64,000 nucleotides of DNA. It comes from Rhizobium sp. L43. GTDB lineage: Bacteria; Pseudomonadota; Alphaproteobacteria; Rhizobiales; Rhizobiaceae. The notes under the pieces were generated by a model that did not search any database, had not been told where the DNA came from, and saw only the letters and a list, made by a program, of their open reading frames with translations. The stretch covers positions 1 through 64,000 of the forward strand of contig NZ_NWSQ01000022.1 in NCBI RefSeq assembly GCF_002531725.1, written 5' to 3'. Numbering within the stretch: position 1 is the stretch's first letter; the number at the start of each line of letters is the position of its first letter. A program made the position numbers and the translations under genes. Below, in pieces: positions 16,853 to 24,923 of the stretch.

Positions 16853-18634
16853 TCAAAGCAGCGGGCGTTCGGCGGCGCGTGCCGGCCAGCGGGCGATCGG
16901 CCTCGACTGCCCCTTCATGCCGATGGTGAGCCTGGTGAAGCTGTTGACCGAAGTATAGAGACTGAAGAAGCGGTCGAGCACGCTGCCGAACAGGAACGCC
17001 GAGGGCCGGTCGATGGCGGCCGGATCGAATTCCAGCGCGATCTCGGTGCCGGGCACCATGCCGCCGCTGCCGAGACGGGCGGTCGAATTGGCGGCCTTGA
17101 TCCGGACGAGCGCGTCGACGAACTGCTTGGTCTCTGGACTGTCGCGGAAAGCGTAAAGCGACAGGATATCCTTCAGCGCCGCACCGCCATTGTCGAAGAG
17201 CGAGAGGTGATTGAGGACGAGATGCGAGATCAGCCGCCAGTTCCGGCCCTCCTGATCGTTCATGCGGACCGATGGCGTCGGCGGGATCAGCGCCTCGACG
17301 CCTGCCACCGCCTCGTGGCCGGAGGCAAGCTGCAGGAAGGGATGGCCGCCGCCGAAGGGAAGCTGTTCCGGCAGATCGCGGTTGAGGCAGAGCGTGTCGA
17401 CGCTGGCGACCGCATCGACAGGGCCTGCCGAGCGGCGCTGCCGGTCGACGAAGGCAATGTCCATGTCGCTGGTCCTGTCGTCTTCGTCGAAACGGCGATA
17501 GGCCTGCCAATAGGTCGTGCTCGTGCCTGCCCGTTGCGACCGGCCGAAGAAGGGCTGGCAGAATTCCTCCTGGCCGCGCGATCCGGTCAGCAGAACGCGG
17601 TCGATCGAATAGATCTCGCGGGTCTTCTGGCGCCGCGCATCGGGCAGGAGACGGTATTCGGTGCGGGTGCCGTCGATGGCGATCGGCTCGCAGACCTGGC
17701 GGAAGAGATTGACGACGGGCGTTGCGTTGAGCGCGAAGTCGCGCGCTGAAACCGCGCGCTCCAGCTTGGCGTCGCTCTCCTTGAGATAGATGAAGAGCTC
17801 CAACGTCTCGCCCATCCAGGCATCGAGCCCTTCGATGTCGAGAAAGAGAAACTTCCGGGGCAGGGCGAAGAATTCGGTCAGCAGCCGATAGCCGGTGAAG
17901 CTCGGCGCCGGATAGGGCAGCATGGCTTCTTCGGGCTCGAAGCCGACCGGTTGGAGATTCCCAGCCGGCAGGAAGACCGGCGACCGATCGTCGGCATGTT
18001 TGGCAAGGGCGATGCCGAGCGTGTGATTGGCAAGCAGTTCGTAGATCGCCACCGCCTGCTGCCAGGGGGAGGGAATGTGCAGGCGCAGCCGGCTCACGCC
18101 GAGGCCGCCGAAGGGCTTTCGGGCATCGAGGCTGCGGAGGGACAGCCTGAGGCAGCCGGCAACGCCGGCATAGGGTGAAAGCGGCGCATTGATCGGCTGA
18201 CCGGAAAGGGTGGCGCCGGCAATTTCGATCGGCGCCATTTCGACGTCCTGCGTGGTGCGGAAGCGGCAGGCTTCGCCTCTGACCGGCTCGGCCAGGACTT
18301 CCGTATGGCGCGGCACGGTCTGGACCGAGGCGAGCGTATCACTCGGCCGGAACTTGACGATGCTCATCGATGGCAGCGGCGCGAGGTAATGCGGATAAAG
18401 CGTTTCGAGCAGGCTGTCGGTGAGTTCGGGAAATTCGTCGTCCAGCTTCTGGCGGACGCGCGCAGCCGAATAGGCGAAGCTCTGGATCAGCCGTTCCACA
18501 TGCGGGTCGTCGGCGACGTCGCCGGTCATGCGCAGCCGGCCGGCGATCTTCGGGAAGGCATCGGCAAAACGCGCGGCCCGGCGGCGCAGCGCCAGCAATT
18601 CCTCATTGTAACGGTGCAGGAAACCTTCAGCCAT
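16853..18634 (-). CDS. tssF: TssF baseplate protein (ImpG)
   Basis: The 593-residue product has the diagnostic N-terminus FLHRYNEELLALRRRAARFADAFPKIAGRL (split here as HRYNEELLALR and FADAFPKIAGRL) and the LLETLYPHYLAPLPSM motif. This is the usual TssF length. It is a structural wedge protein of the contractile baseplate. It overlaps the tssE stop region by 8 bases at its start. Confidence 0.95.
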   Translation of the reverse strand: MAEGFLHRYNEELLALRRRAARFADAFPKIAGRLRMTGDVADDPHVERLIQSFAYSAARVRQKLDDEFPELTDSLLETLYPHYLAPLPSMSIVKFRPSDTLASVQTVPRHTEVLAEPVRGEACRFRTTQDVEMAPIEIAGATLSGQPINAPLSPYAGVAGCLRLSLRSLDARKPFGGLGVSRLRLHIPSPWQQAVAIYELLANHTLGIALAKHADDRSPVFLPAGNLQPVGFEPEEAMLPYPAPSFTGYRLLTEFFALPRKFLFLDIEGLDAWMGETLELFIYLKESDAKLERAVSARDFALNATPVVNLFRQVCEPIAIDGTRTEYRLLPDARRQKTREIYSIDRVLLTGSRGQEEFCQPFFGRSQRAGTSTTYWQAYRRFDEDDRTSDMDIAFVDRQRRSAGPVDAVASVDTLCLNRDLPEQLPFGGGHPFLQLASGHEAVAGVEALIPPTPSVRMNDQEGRNWRLISHLVLNHLSLFDNGGAALKDILSLYAFRDSPETKQFVDALVRIKAANSTARLGSGGMVPGTEIALEFDPAAIDRPSAFLFGSVLDRFFSLYTSVNSFTRLTIGMKGQSRPIARWPARAAERPLL

Positions 18635-19136
18635 TGCCGGCCTCCACGAGGAAGCGCTGGGTCGAGGGATCGATGGTCGATTCGAAGCTGATCGGCGGCA
18701 TGCCTTCGTGCAGGCGGAAGGTCGCCTGGATGCGCATGCGCAGCGCCCGTTCGGTCATCGTCCGGCTTTTCAGGATCGTCACCCTGACATCGGCAAGCCG
18801 TGTCTCGAACAGCGCGATCCGCCGCTCGATCGCTGCGGCAAGCTTGAGCTTGGCCTGCTCGGTCATCAGATTGGCCGAGACGATGCCGTCGACGCCATAG
18901 CTCACCAGGGCGTCCCTCAACTCGGAAAGCACGGCCGGCGGCGTCGCCGGGGAGCGCCGTGTATTGAGCAGCGCCTCGAGATCGCGGCGGATGGCCTCTC
19001 TGACCTCTCGCACCTGGTCGACGAAGCTCATCGGCGGGTCGACGGCGCGATCCGGCGCCTCGTCGATCAGCCTGTCGAGGATCGAGCGGGATAGGACACG
19101 GTCACGCAGCCGGTAACGTTCGAGGGGATCAACCAT
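18627..19136 (-). CDS. tssE: TssE baseplate protein (gp25-like, ImpF)
   Basis: The start is the ATG at 19134-19136 (MVDPLERYRLRDRVLS), overlapping the impE stop by 8 bases; sequence above it is impE shadow. The product is 169 residues. It has the gpW/gp25 fold pattern: RRDLEALLNTRR followed by a short loop and VLSELRDALVSYGV, ending in ISFESTIDPSTQRF. TssE initiates sheath polymerisation at the baseplate. Confidence 0.93.
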   Translation of the reverse strand: MVDPLERYRLRDRVLSRSILDRLIDEAPDRAVDPPMSFVDQVREVREAIRRDLEALLNTRRSPATPPAVLSELRDALVSYGVDGIVSANLMTEQAKLKLAAAIERRIALFETRLADVRVTILKSRTMTERALRMRIQATFRLHEGMPPISFESTIDPSTQRFLVEAGNG

Positions 19137-19959
19137 GCGCGACCCGCCTGCCGGGGGACGTTGCCGGCACCATCTCCAGGTTTCGGGTGTCATGGAAGGA
19201 AACCAGTTCGTCGCCGGCGAGGTAGCAGCGCTGGCCGCGACCGGTGGTGATGCCTGTCGGTTCCTCGATCCACTCGGTCTCGCGGCCAAGCCGGAGCGTC
19301 GCGTCGTCGCCGGTGCCGTGATAAACCGCCGGCAGAAGCACCGATGCGGCGGCGCCGTCGATGAGCGACAGTTCGGCACGGCGGAAGGCGAGATCGCGCG
19401 GCCGGGCAATCGGCTCGATCGACAGCGCCGCGATCTTGGCGAAATCGATCCACAGATAGCCGCCGCCGGTCATGATCACTTCGAGAGCGTGCGGCGTGCG
19501 GTCGTCGAGGTCGCGGAAATCGGAGACCGGCCTGCCGTTCCAGATCAGCGGCCGCTCGTTCCTGAGGTTCTCGAGCGCATCGAGCGCGGTTCGCGCCTCA
19601 TCCGCATTGCCGTCGCGATGGGCGATGCCGAGGCGAACGGCGAGCTTGTCGAGTTCGCTCGGCCCCTGCGGAAATTCCGGCACGGCGCCGCTCGTAAACC
19701 AGGCATCGCGCGCCGCCATCGCCCGCAGCTCGTTGCGCAGCAAGGCGAAGCCCATCGTCGCGTCGGGAGAGAGAGTGGCGGCAAGGCTGCATTGATTGTC
19801 CGCCCGCTGGTAATCACCGGCAAGCACGAGAAGATCGATATAGAGATGCCGCGCTTCCTGATCCGAGGGCTTGGCCTTCAGATGCGCCTTGACCTCCTCG
19901 AGCGCGTCCTCAAGAGCGTTGTCGCTGAGCGATTGGGCGATGCTGGCGGAAAGCGTCAT
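19129..19959 (-). CDS. impE: ImpE/TagJ T6SS accessory protein
   Basis: This is a 276-residue protein with an N-terminal TPR-like part (DALEEVKAHLKAKPSDQEAR, RHLYIDLLVLAGDYQRADNQ) and a C-terminal ImpE domain (LLPAVYHGTGDDATLRLGRE). TagJ-type proteins bind TssB and accompany the sheath in some T6SS types. It is adjacent to and overlaps impD by 4 bases. Confidence 0.92.
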   Translation of the reverse strand: MTLSASIAQSLSDNALEDALEEVKAHLKAKPSDQEARHLYIDLLVLAGDYQRADNQCSLAATLSPDATMGFALLRNELRAMAARDAWFTSGAVPEFPQGPSELDKLAVRLGIAHRDGNADEARTALDALENLRNERPLIWNGRPVSDFRDLDDRTPHALEVIMTGGGYLWIDFAKIAALSIEPIARPRDLAFRRAELSLIDGAAASVLLPAVYHGTGDDATLRLGRETEWIEEPTGITTGRGQRCYLAGDELVSFHDTRNLEMVPATSPGRRVAHG

Positions 19960-21344
19960 GCGGACATCCTCTCGGGTATGGTGACCGGGCGGCTCGGAAT
20001 CTGGCCGGTGGTCGCGGTCTCGGCGATGAGATGGAAGCTCGTGGCAACGTCATCGAGCTGGAAATGCGGCTGCAGCCGGACCGTGCAGGAAAAGCTGCCG
20101 GGCTTGCCCGGAATCTCGGCGACGCCGATGCCGGCGGAGCGCAGGGGAAAGCGCGTGCGCAGCGCAATATCGGCATCGTCGTTGCCGAGCGTATAGGCGG
20201 TGAGCCAGTCCGCCAGCCGGCGCTCGATCGAGATCGCATCCGAAAGCTGGCCGATTTCGTCACGCATGATGACCTTGAGATAATGCGCGAAGCGCGAGGC
20301 GCAGAGCACATATTGCAGCATGGCGGCAAGCCGGGCGTTCTGGCGTGCATGTTCGTTGGAATAATGCGGCGGCGCATGCAGCGACTGATTGGAATTGAAA
20401 ATCGCCGAAGAGGAGAGATAGGTGGTCGCGGCAGGGATGATGCCGAGCTCGCAGAGCTGCTGCTCCTGGCTGCTGGTCAGGTGGATTTCCACCGGCGCCT
20501 GGGCGGAAAGTCCGTTGCTTTCGGTGCCGAAATCGTAAGGCGGGAGTTCGGCTGCGCTCAGCAGGCCGCCATCGATCGCATCCTGGGTGACGCCGCGGAT
20601 ATCGGCGAACCAGCCGGAAGCGATGAAGTTGCGGATGACGACAGTGGCAAAGGCGAAAGCGGCATTGCCCCACAGCAGCGAACTGCCGTCGCTGGCGATG
20701 CTTTCGCGGAAGGGAAAGCCGTCGTTGCGATCGCGCGCATGCGGTGCGAGCGGCGAGCGCATCAGGATGCGCGGTGCGGCAAGCCCGAGGAAACGCGAAT
20801 CCTCACGCGCCCGCAGACCGTTCCAGCGGATCCGGTCGGTCTCCGTCGCAAGCCAGGAAAAGTCGTTGACCCGGTTCAGCTCGTGAAAATCCTCAAGCCC
20901 GATCGCAAGCGGCGCAGCACCGGCAACGAAGGGGCAGAAGGCGGCGGCCGCCACCATGCCGATCTGCGACAGCGTACCGACAGGATCGCCGCCGGCGGGA
21001 TCGCGCGGAGAAAGATGATAGTCGCCAACCAGCAGGCCGAAGGGCTCGCCGCCCGGCATGCCGAACTCGCGGCTGTAGATCAGTTCGAAGAGATGGCTCT
21101 GGTCGAAGTCGCTGGCGCGCTCCATGCTGCGCGCGAGCTCGCTCCAGCTGACGCCGAGAAGCTTGACCTTCACCTCGCCGCTGCGGCTTGCCTCGCGCAC
21201 GAGCATGGCGAGGCCACGCCATCTCGCCTCCATCGCCTGAAAATCGGGATGGTGGAGGATGGCATTGACTTGCCTGTTCAGCGCCTCGTCGATCAGCGTA
21301 ATCAGCTGATCCGCCCGGCGCCGCCATTCAGTGCTGGAACCCAT
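19956..21344 (-). CDS. impD: Second TssC-like sheath protein (ImpD)
   Basis: The start is taken as the ATG at 21342-21344 with a CAGGT Shine-Dalgarno; a TTG 15 bases further up is less likely. The product is 462 residues. It is clearly paralogous to the TssC upstream: WRGLAMLVREASRSGEVKVK and the REFGMPGGEPFGLLVGDY block match WRGLNYLVKNSETSANLKIR and DEFGTPGGEPMGALIGDF. Agrobacterium also carries two TssC paralogues (TssC40/TssC41). Its exact role beside the canonical TssC is not fixed by sequence. Confidence 0.93.
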   Translation of the reverse strand: MGSSTEWRRRADQLITLIDEALNRQVNAILHHPDFQAMEARWRGLAMLVREASRSGEVKVKLLGVSWSELARSMERASDFDQSHLFELIYSREFGMPGGEPFGLLVGDYHLSPRDPAGGDPVGTLSQIGMVAAAAFCPFVAGAAPLAIGLEDFHELNRVNDFSWLATETDRIRWNGLRAREDSRFLGLAAPRILMRSPLAPHARDRNDGFPFRESIASDGSSLLWGNAAFAFATVVIRNFIASGWFADIRGVTQDAIDGGLLSAAELPPYDFGTESNGLSAQAPVEIHLTSSQEQQLCELGIIPAATTYLSSSAIFNSNQSLHAPPHYSNEHARQNARLAAMLQYVLCASRFAHYLKVIMRDEIGQLSDAISIERRLADWLTAYTLGNDDADIALRTRFPLRSAGIGVAEIPGKPGSFSCTVRLQPHFQLDDVATSFHLIAETATTGQIPSRPVTIPERMSA

Positions 21345-21413
21345 CGTCGACCTGACCAAATGTTTCGAAAGAGTTTGGCGCGGCGGCGAACCGCCGCGCC
21401 GGACCCTGATTTC

Positions 21414-22895
21414 TCAGTTCTTCGACGGAATCCGGGCGACCATGCGCAGCGAGGTGGTCAACTCCTCCATCTGCAGCCAAGGACGCATCCAGGCGACGGC
21501 GTTGTAGGCGCCCGGCCTGCCGGGGATTTCCTGCACGGTGACTTTCGCTTCGCGCAGCGGATATTTCGCCCGCGACTCCTCGCCGGCGTCGTCATTGGCG
21601 TTGACGTAGTTGGAGATCCAGCGATTGAGCCAGGCCTCGCAATCTTCCGCCTCCATGAAGGAGCCTATCTTATCGCGGCCCATCACTTTGAGATAATGGG
21701 CGAAGCGCGAGGTCGCCATCATATAGGGCAGGCGGGCGGAAACGGCCGCATTGGCGGTCGCCTCGGGCCGATCGTAGAGCTTCGGCTTGTGCGCCGTTTG
21801 CGCCCCGAAGAACACCGCATAGTCGGTATTCTTGTAATGGCAGAGCGGCAGGAAGCCGAGTTTGCCGAGTTCGGCGTCGCGGCGGTCGGTGATGCCGACT
21901 TCCGTCGGGCACTTCAGGTCCAGATCGCCGTCGTCGCTGGAGAAGATGTGCATCGGCAGGCCTTCGACCTTGCCGCCGTTTTCCGCCCCGCGAATGGCGG
22001 TGCACCAGCCGTTCTTGGCGAAGGCCTCGGTGAGACGCGTACCCATTACATAGGCTGCGTTCATCCAGCAGTAGGAACCGTGCGACAGCTCGCCGGTCTT
22101 GGAGCCGCCGGTTTCGTCGAAGTTGAACTCTTCGATCGGGCTGGTCTTCGGGCCGTACGGCATGCGGGCAAGCACGCGCGGCATGGCGAGCGTCACGAAG
22201 CGCGAATCATCGCTGTCGCGCAGGCTGCGCCACTTGGCGTATTCGACCGTCTCGAAGATTTTTTCGAGATCGCGGGGTTTTGCCAGCTCCCGGAAATCCT
22301 CGAAACCGAACATGCGGGGGCTCGCCGCCGAGATGAACGGCGCGAAAGCGGCTGCGGCGATCATCGAGACGCCCTGCAAAAGCTGGACGTCGTCGAAGGA
22401 GTTGTCGAATTCGAAATCGCCGATCAGCGCGCCCATCGGCTCGCCGCCGGGCGTGCCGAACTCGTCTTCATAGACCGACTTGAAGAGCCTGGACTGGTCG
22501 AATTCGACGGCCTTGGCCAGATCCTTGGCGACATCGCGCTTCGATGCATTGAGCACGCGGATCTTCAGATTGGCGCTGGTCTCGCTATTCTTGACGAGAT
22601 AGTTCAAGCCGCGCCAGGCGCCTTCGAGCTTGGTGAACTCCGGCGACTGCATGATGGCTGCGAGCTGACTTGAGATCGCCTTGTCGATCTCGGCAATGGC
22701 ATTGTTCAAGGTGATCGTCAGGTTGCGATCATAGGTGACAGTGCCCTTCAGGGCCTGGTCGGTCAAGGTGCGCAGCAGGTCCTGGGCACGGTCGGGCTCG
22801 GTCTGGCGGGTTGCCGCAACGACCTTCGAGAGCAGGCTCTCATCGGCTGCGAAGCCTACTTCTTCCTTTGTTTGCAATTGCGTTTCGGCGGTCAT
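21414..22895 (-). CDS. tssC: TssC large sheath protein (ImpC, VipB homologue)
   Basis: This 493-residue protein is the canonical large sheath subunit, with the EDEFGTPGGEPMGALIGDFEF and SRFAHYLKVMGRDKIGSFM patterns (quoted in part) and a conserved C-terminal region ending in VARIPSKN. It polymerises with TssB into the contractile sheath that ClpV disassembles. AAGGA precedes the ATG by seven bases. The 130-base gap to tssB contains a foldable stretch. Confidence 0.96.
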   Translation of the reverse strand: MTAETQLQTKEEVGFAADESLLSKVVAATRQTEPDRAQDLLRTLTDQALKGTVTYDRNLTITLNNAIAEIDKAISSQLAAIMQSPEFTKLEGAWRGLNYLVKNSETSANLKIRVLNASKRDVAKDLAKAVEFDQSRLFKSVYEDEFGTPGGEPMGALIGDFEFDNSFDDVQLLQGVSMIAAAAFAPFISAASPRMFGFEDFRELAKPRDLEKIFETVEYAKWRSLRDSDDSRFVTLAMPRVLARMPYGPKTSPIEEFNFDETGGSKTGELSHGSYCWMNAAYVMGTRLTEAFAKNGWCTAIRGAENGGKVEGLPMHIFSSDDGDLDLKCPTEVGITDRRDAELGKLGFLPLCHYKNTDYAVFFGAQTAHKPKLYDRPEATANAAVSARLPYMMATSRFAHYLKVMGRDKIGSFMEAEDCEAWLNRWISNYVNANDDAGEESRAKYPLREAKVTVQEIPGRPGAYNAVAWMRPWLQMEELTTSLRMVARIPSKN

Positions 22896-22920
22896 CTATC
22901 GATCCTTTTTGCGAAAGCGG

Positions 22921-22960
22921 CGGCCCTCGAAGCATGAGGGGTTCCCTTCAAAAGGGGCCG
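22921..22960 (-). promoter_or_regulatory. Foldable element in the tssB-tssC gap
   Basis: CGGCCC at 22921-22926 pairs perfectly with GGGCCG at 22955-22960 and encloses two smaller hairpins (CCTC/GAGG at 22925-22939 and CCCTT/AAGGG at 22944-22956; the first competes with the outer stem for two bases). It lies about 26 bases ahead of the tssC start in the mRNA. The rest of the operon is tightly packed or overlapping, so a structured 130-base gap at the sheath genes may set mRNA processing or relative expression. No poly-T tract follows, so it is not a plain terminator. Confidence 0.35.
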
Positions 22961-23025
22961 CTGCCGGACAACGACTCTTCAGGAATGGAGCGCGCGGGCC
23001 GCTATCGGTCCGCGATCCCAGGCGC

Positions 23026-23550
23026 TCAGTTCAATGCGTCCTTCGCCGCTTCGGCTTTGTCGCCGCCAAGCTGGGTCACCAGCTGCGAGAGATCGGCCTT
23101 GTTCTGCAGGATGTCCTCGAGCAGACGCTCGAGCTCCTCGGAGCGGTCCGCCTTGCTCATCAGGTCGCGCAGCTGATTGCGGGCGTTGAGCAGGGCCTTC
23201 AGCGCCGGCACCTGATCGACGACCGCGCCGGGTTCGAAATCGGCCATGCTTTCGAATTTCAGCGAAACTGGAAGCTCCGTTCCGTTTTTCTCAAGCGTGT
23301 TCTCGACCGAGAGGGTGAGGCCCGGCGTCATGCGGCGCATGACGTCGTCGAAATTGTCGCGGTCGATCTGCACGAACTTGCGTTCGCCGAAAGCCTTGAG
23401 CGGCTGCGTGGGATTGCCGGAGAAATCGCCGAGCACGCCGACGACGAAAGGCAGCTCCTTCACCACCATCGCGCCTTCGGTTTCCACTTCGTATTTAATG
23501 TGGACCCGCGGCTTGCGAACCCGTTCCAGTTTCTCATGCACACTTGCCAT
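23026..23550 (-). CDS. tssB: TssB small sheath protein (ImpB, VipA homologue)
   Basis: The 174-residue product has the typical TssB start, MASVHEKLERVRKPRVHIKY, and the LPFVVGVLGDFSGNP segment. It forms the sheath heterodimer with TssC. A good GGAGA Shine-Dalgarno precedes the ATG at 23548-23550. The tail is basic/acidic mixed and carries the C-terminal helix needed for sheath assembly in homologues. Confidence 0.96.
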   Translation of the reverse strand: MASVHEKLERVRKPRVHIKYEVETEGAMVVKELPFVVGVLGDFSGNPTQPLKAFGERKFVQIDRDNFDDVMRRMTPGLTLSVENTLEKNGTELPVSLKFESMADFEPGAVVDQVPALKALLNARNQLRDLMSKADRSEELERLLEDILQNKADLSQLVTQLGGDKAEAAKDALN

Positions 23551-23629
23551 CGAGATTCTCCTTCGTCTTATCGGCGGATTGCGAATTGCGGATGCTCCGG
23601 ATTGCGGCCGAAAGCCCGGCCGCGCGCCG

Positions 23630-24772
23630 CTAGCCTCCCTTGTCGGTGACGGGCTGAATGCCGGCTGCCGTCAGCACGGCATTGCGCGTGTGCTGTTCGG
23701 GCAGGAGCTCGGCAAGAAGCTCGGAAAAATCCATGCGGCCGCGACGCACCAGCGTCTCGATCGACATGGAGATCGGTGAATGGGGCTCCGTGCGGCGAAA
23801 ATAGCGCGCCACGGCAACCAGAAGTTCGAAGGCCTCTTCCCGCGAACGAATCGCCTCAGCGCCGGCAGGCCGCGTGCGAACGGTCTCGGCACCGTCGCTA
23901 TCACCTGCCTGTAGCGGCTCCAGCCCTTGCAAAGCAGGCGTTTCGGCTGCGGCCGCGGAAGCTTCGATGCCGGCGAGCATCCGGATTGCAGACGCGGCCT
24001 CCTGCAACACATTGCGTGTATTCGAACTCGGTGGCGCCTGGTCGCCGCAGTGTCGGTCAAGTATTTCGACCATGCGGTCGAAAGCGGCGATGCACTCTGT
24101 GAGCACGCCGAGATAGGCTGACATTTGCGCGACACCGGCTTCTGCGGCCGCCTGCTGCAATTCTTCGCGCCGTTTGGCCTCGTTCGGCCGCTGCGAAAGC
24201 TGGAAATCCCAAAGCGAAAATTGAGCGAATTTCCCGTCCGGGATCAACGATGTCAAACGAATAGCCTGGATGAGGGTTCCCTCGCCGCCGACACCGTTGA
24301 GGCCTGCGAAGGGCCCGAACCGTTCCTCGAAATCGTTATCCCCGATCGAATGCAAAGTGTCGAAATACTTGTCTAAAAGCGACACGGTTGCGACGTAAAC
24401 ATCTCGCAATCCTGAGAAGCCGCGCAGCCGCAGCTGAGCCTCGGCCAGCCAGGCCAATACTTCGATGTCCTTGCTCCGGGAAGAAAGGATCTGCAATCCA
24501 AGATTGCTAACATCGTGCCAAGCAGGTGCAAGCGCAATAACGTCACCCGGAGAAATACTACGTTCGGCTGTACGAGCGGCGTTCCTCGCGTCCTTAATTC
24601 TATAGTATATTTCACGTGACGCAGTATTAACGCGCACGTTTTCTCCGCACGGGCGATCTGTTTCAAGTGGATCGATAATTTCGTGGACGTTCACGCGGTT
24701 AAATACCTCAAAAATCAGAGAATACAGCAGATGGCTGGCATTTTGGGCGGCCTGTATTGGCTTGTCAACCAT
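23630..24772 (-). CDS. tssA: TssA T6SS assembly protein (ImpA)
   Basis: The ImpA_N domain is recognisable (IIDPLETDRPCGENVR, then REIYYRIKDARNAARTAERS), with a C-terminal VasL/ImpA-type helical region. The longest ATG start gives 380 residues, but ImpA proteins usually begin about ten residues before the PCGE motif, so the GTG at 24692-24694 (354 residues) is a realistic alternative. It is the first gene of the minus-strand T6SS operon. The first third has AT-richer codons than the rest of the operon. Confidence 0.92.
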   Translation of the reverse strand: MVDKPIQAAQNASHLLYSLIFEVFNRVNVHEIIDPLETDRPCGENVRVNTASREIYYRIKDARNAARTAERSISPGDVIALAPAWHDVSNLGLQILSSRSKDIEVLAWLAEAQLRLRGFSGLRDVYVATVSLLDKYFDTLHSIGDNDFEERFGPFAGLNGVGGEGTLIQAIRLTSLIPDGKFAQFSLWDFQLSQRPNEAKRREELQQAAAEAGVAQMSAYLGVLTECIAAFDRMVEILDRHCGDQAPPSSNTRNVLQEAASAIRMLAGIEASAAAAETPALQGLEPLQAGDSDGAETVRTRPAGAEAIRSREEAFELLVAVARYFRRTEPHSPISMSIETLVRRGRMDFSELLAELLPEQHTRNAVLTAAGIQPVTDKGG

Positions 24773-24923
24773 CTCCGGATGATGACGGATTTATGACGAC
24801 TTTCGATATGCTCATTTTTTAAAATAGAGTCGTTTTTCTTCTGGACAAGGGTTTATGAGCGCCCTAGTTGTTCTTCGCATCACGAGAGCGCGCTGAATTT
24901 CGACGTAAAAACAGGACTAGCGG
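24773..24923. promoter_or_regulatory. Divergent promoter region between tssA and clpV
   Basis: This 151-base gap separates the two diverging halves of the T6SS locus and is AT-rich at about 24798-24838. It must hold the promoters for the imp operon and/or the clpV-hcp operon unless these lie inside tssA. On the minus strand a TTGACA lies at about 24757-24762 inside the longest tssA frame, which would suit a GTG start for tssA. No sigma-54 type GG-N10-GC element was identified. Confidence 0.4.

Noticed and set aside
20031..22673. 880-residue plus-strand frame opposite tssC and impD
   Set aside because: Shadow of two sheath genes; composition typical of reverse-strand high-GC frames.
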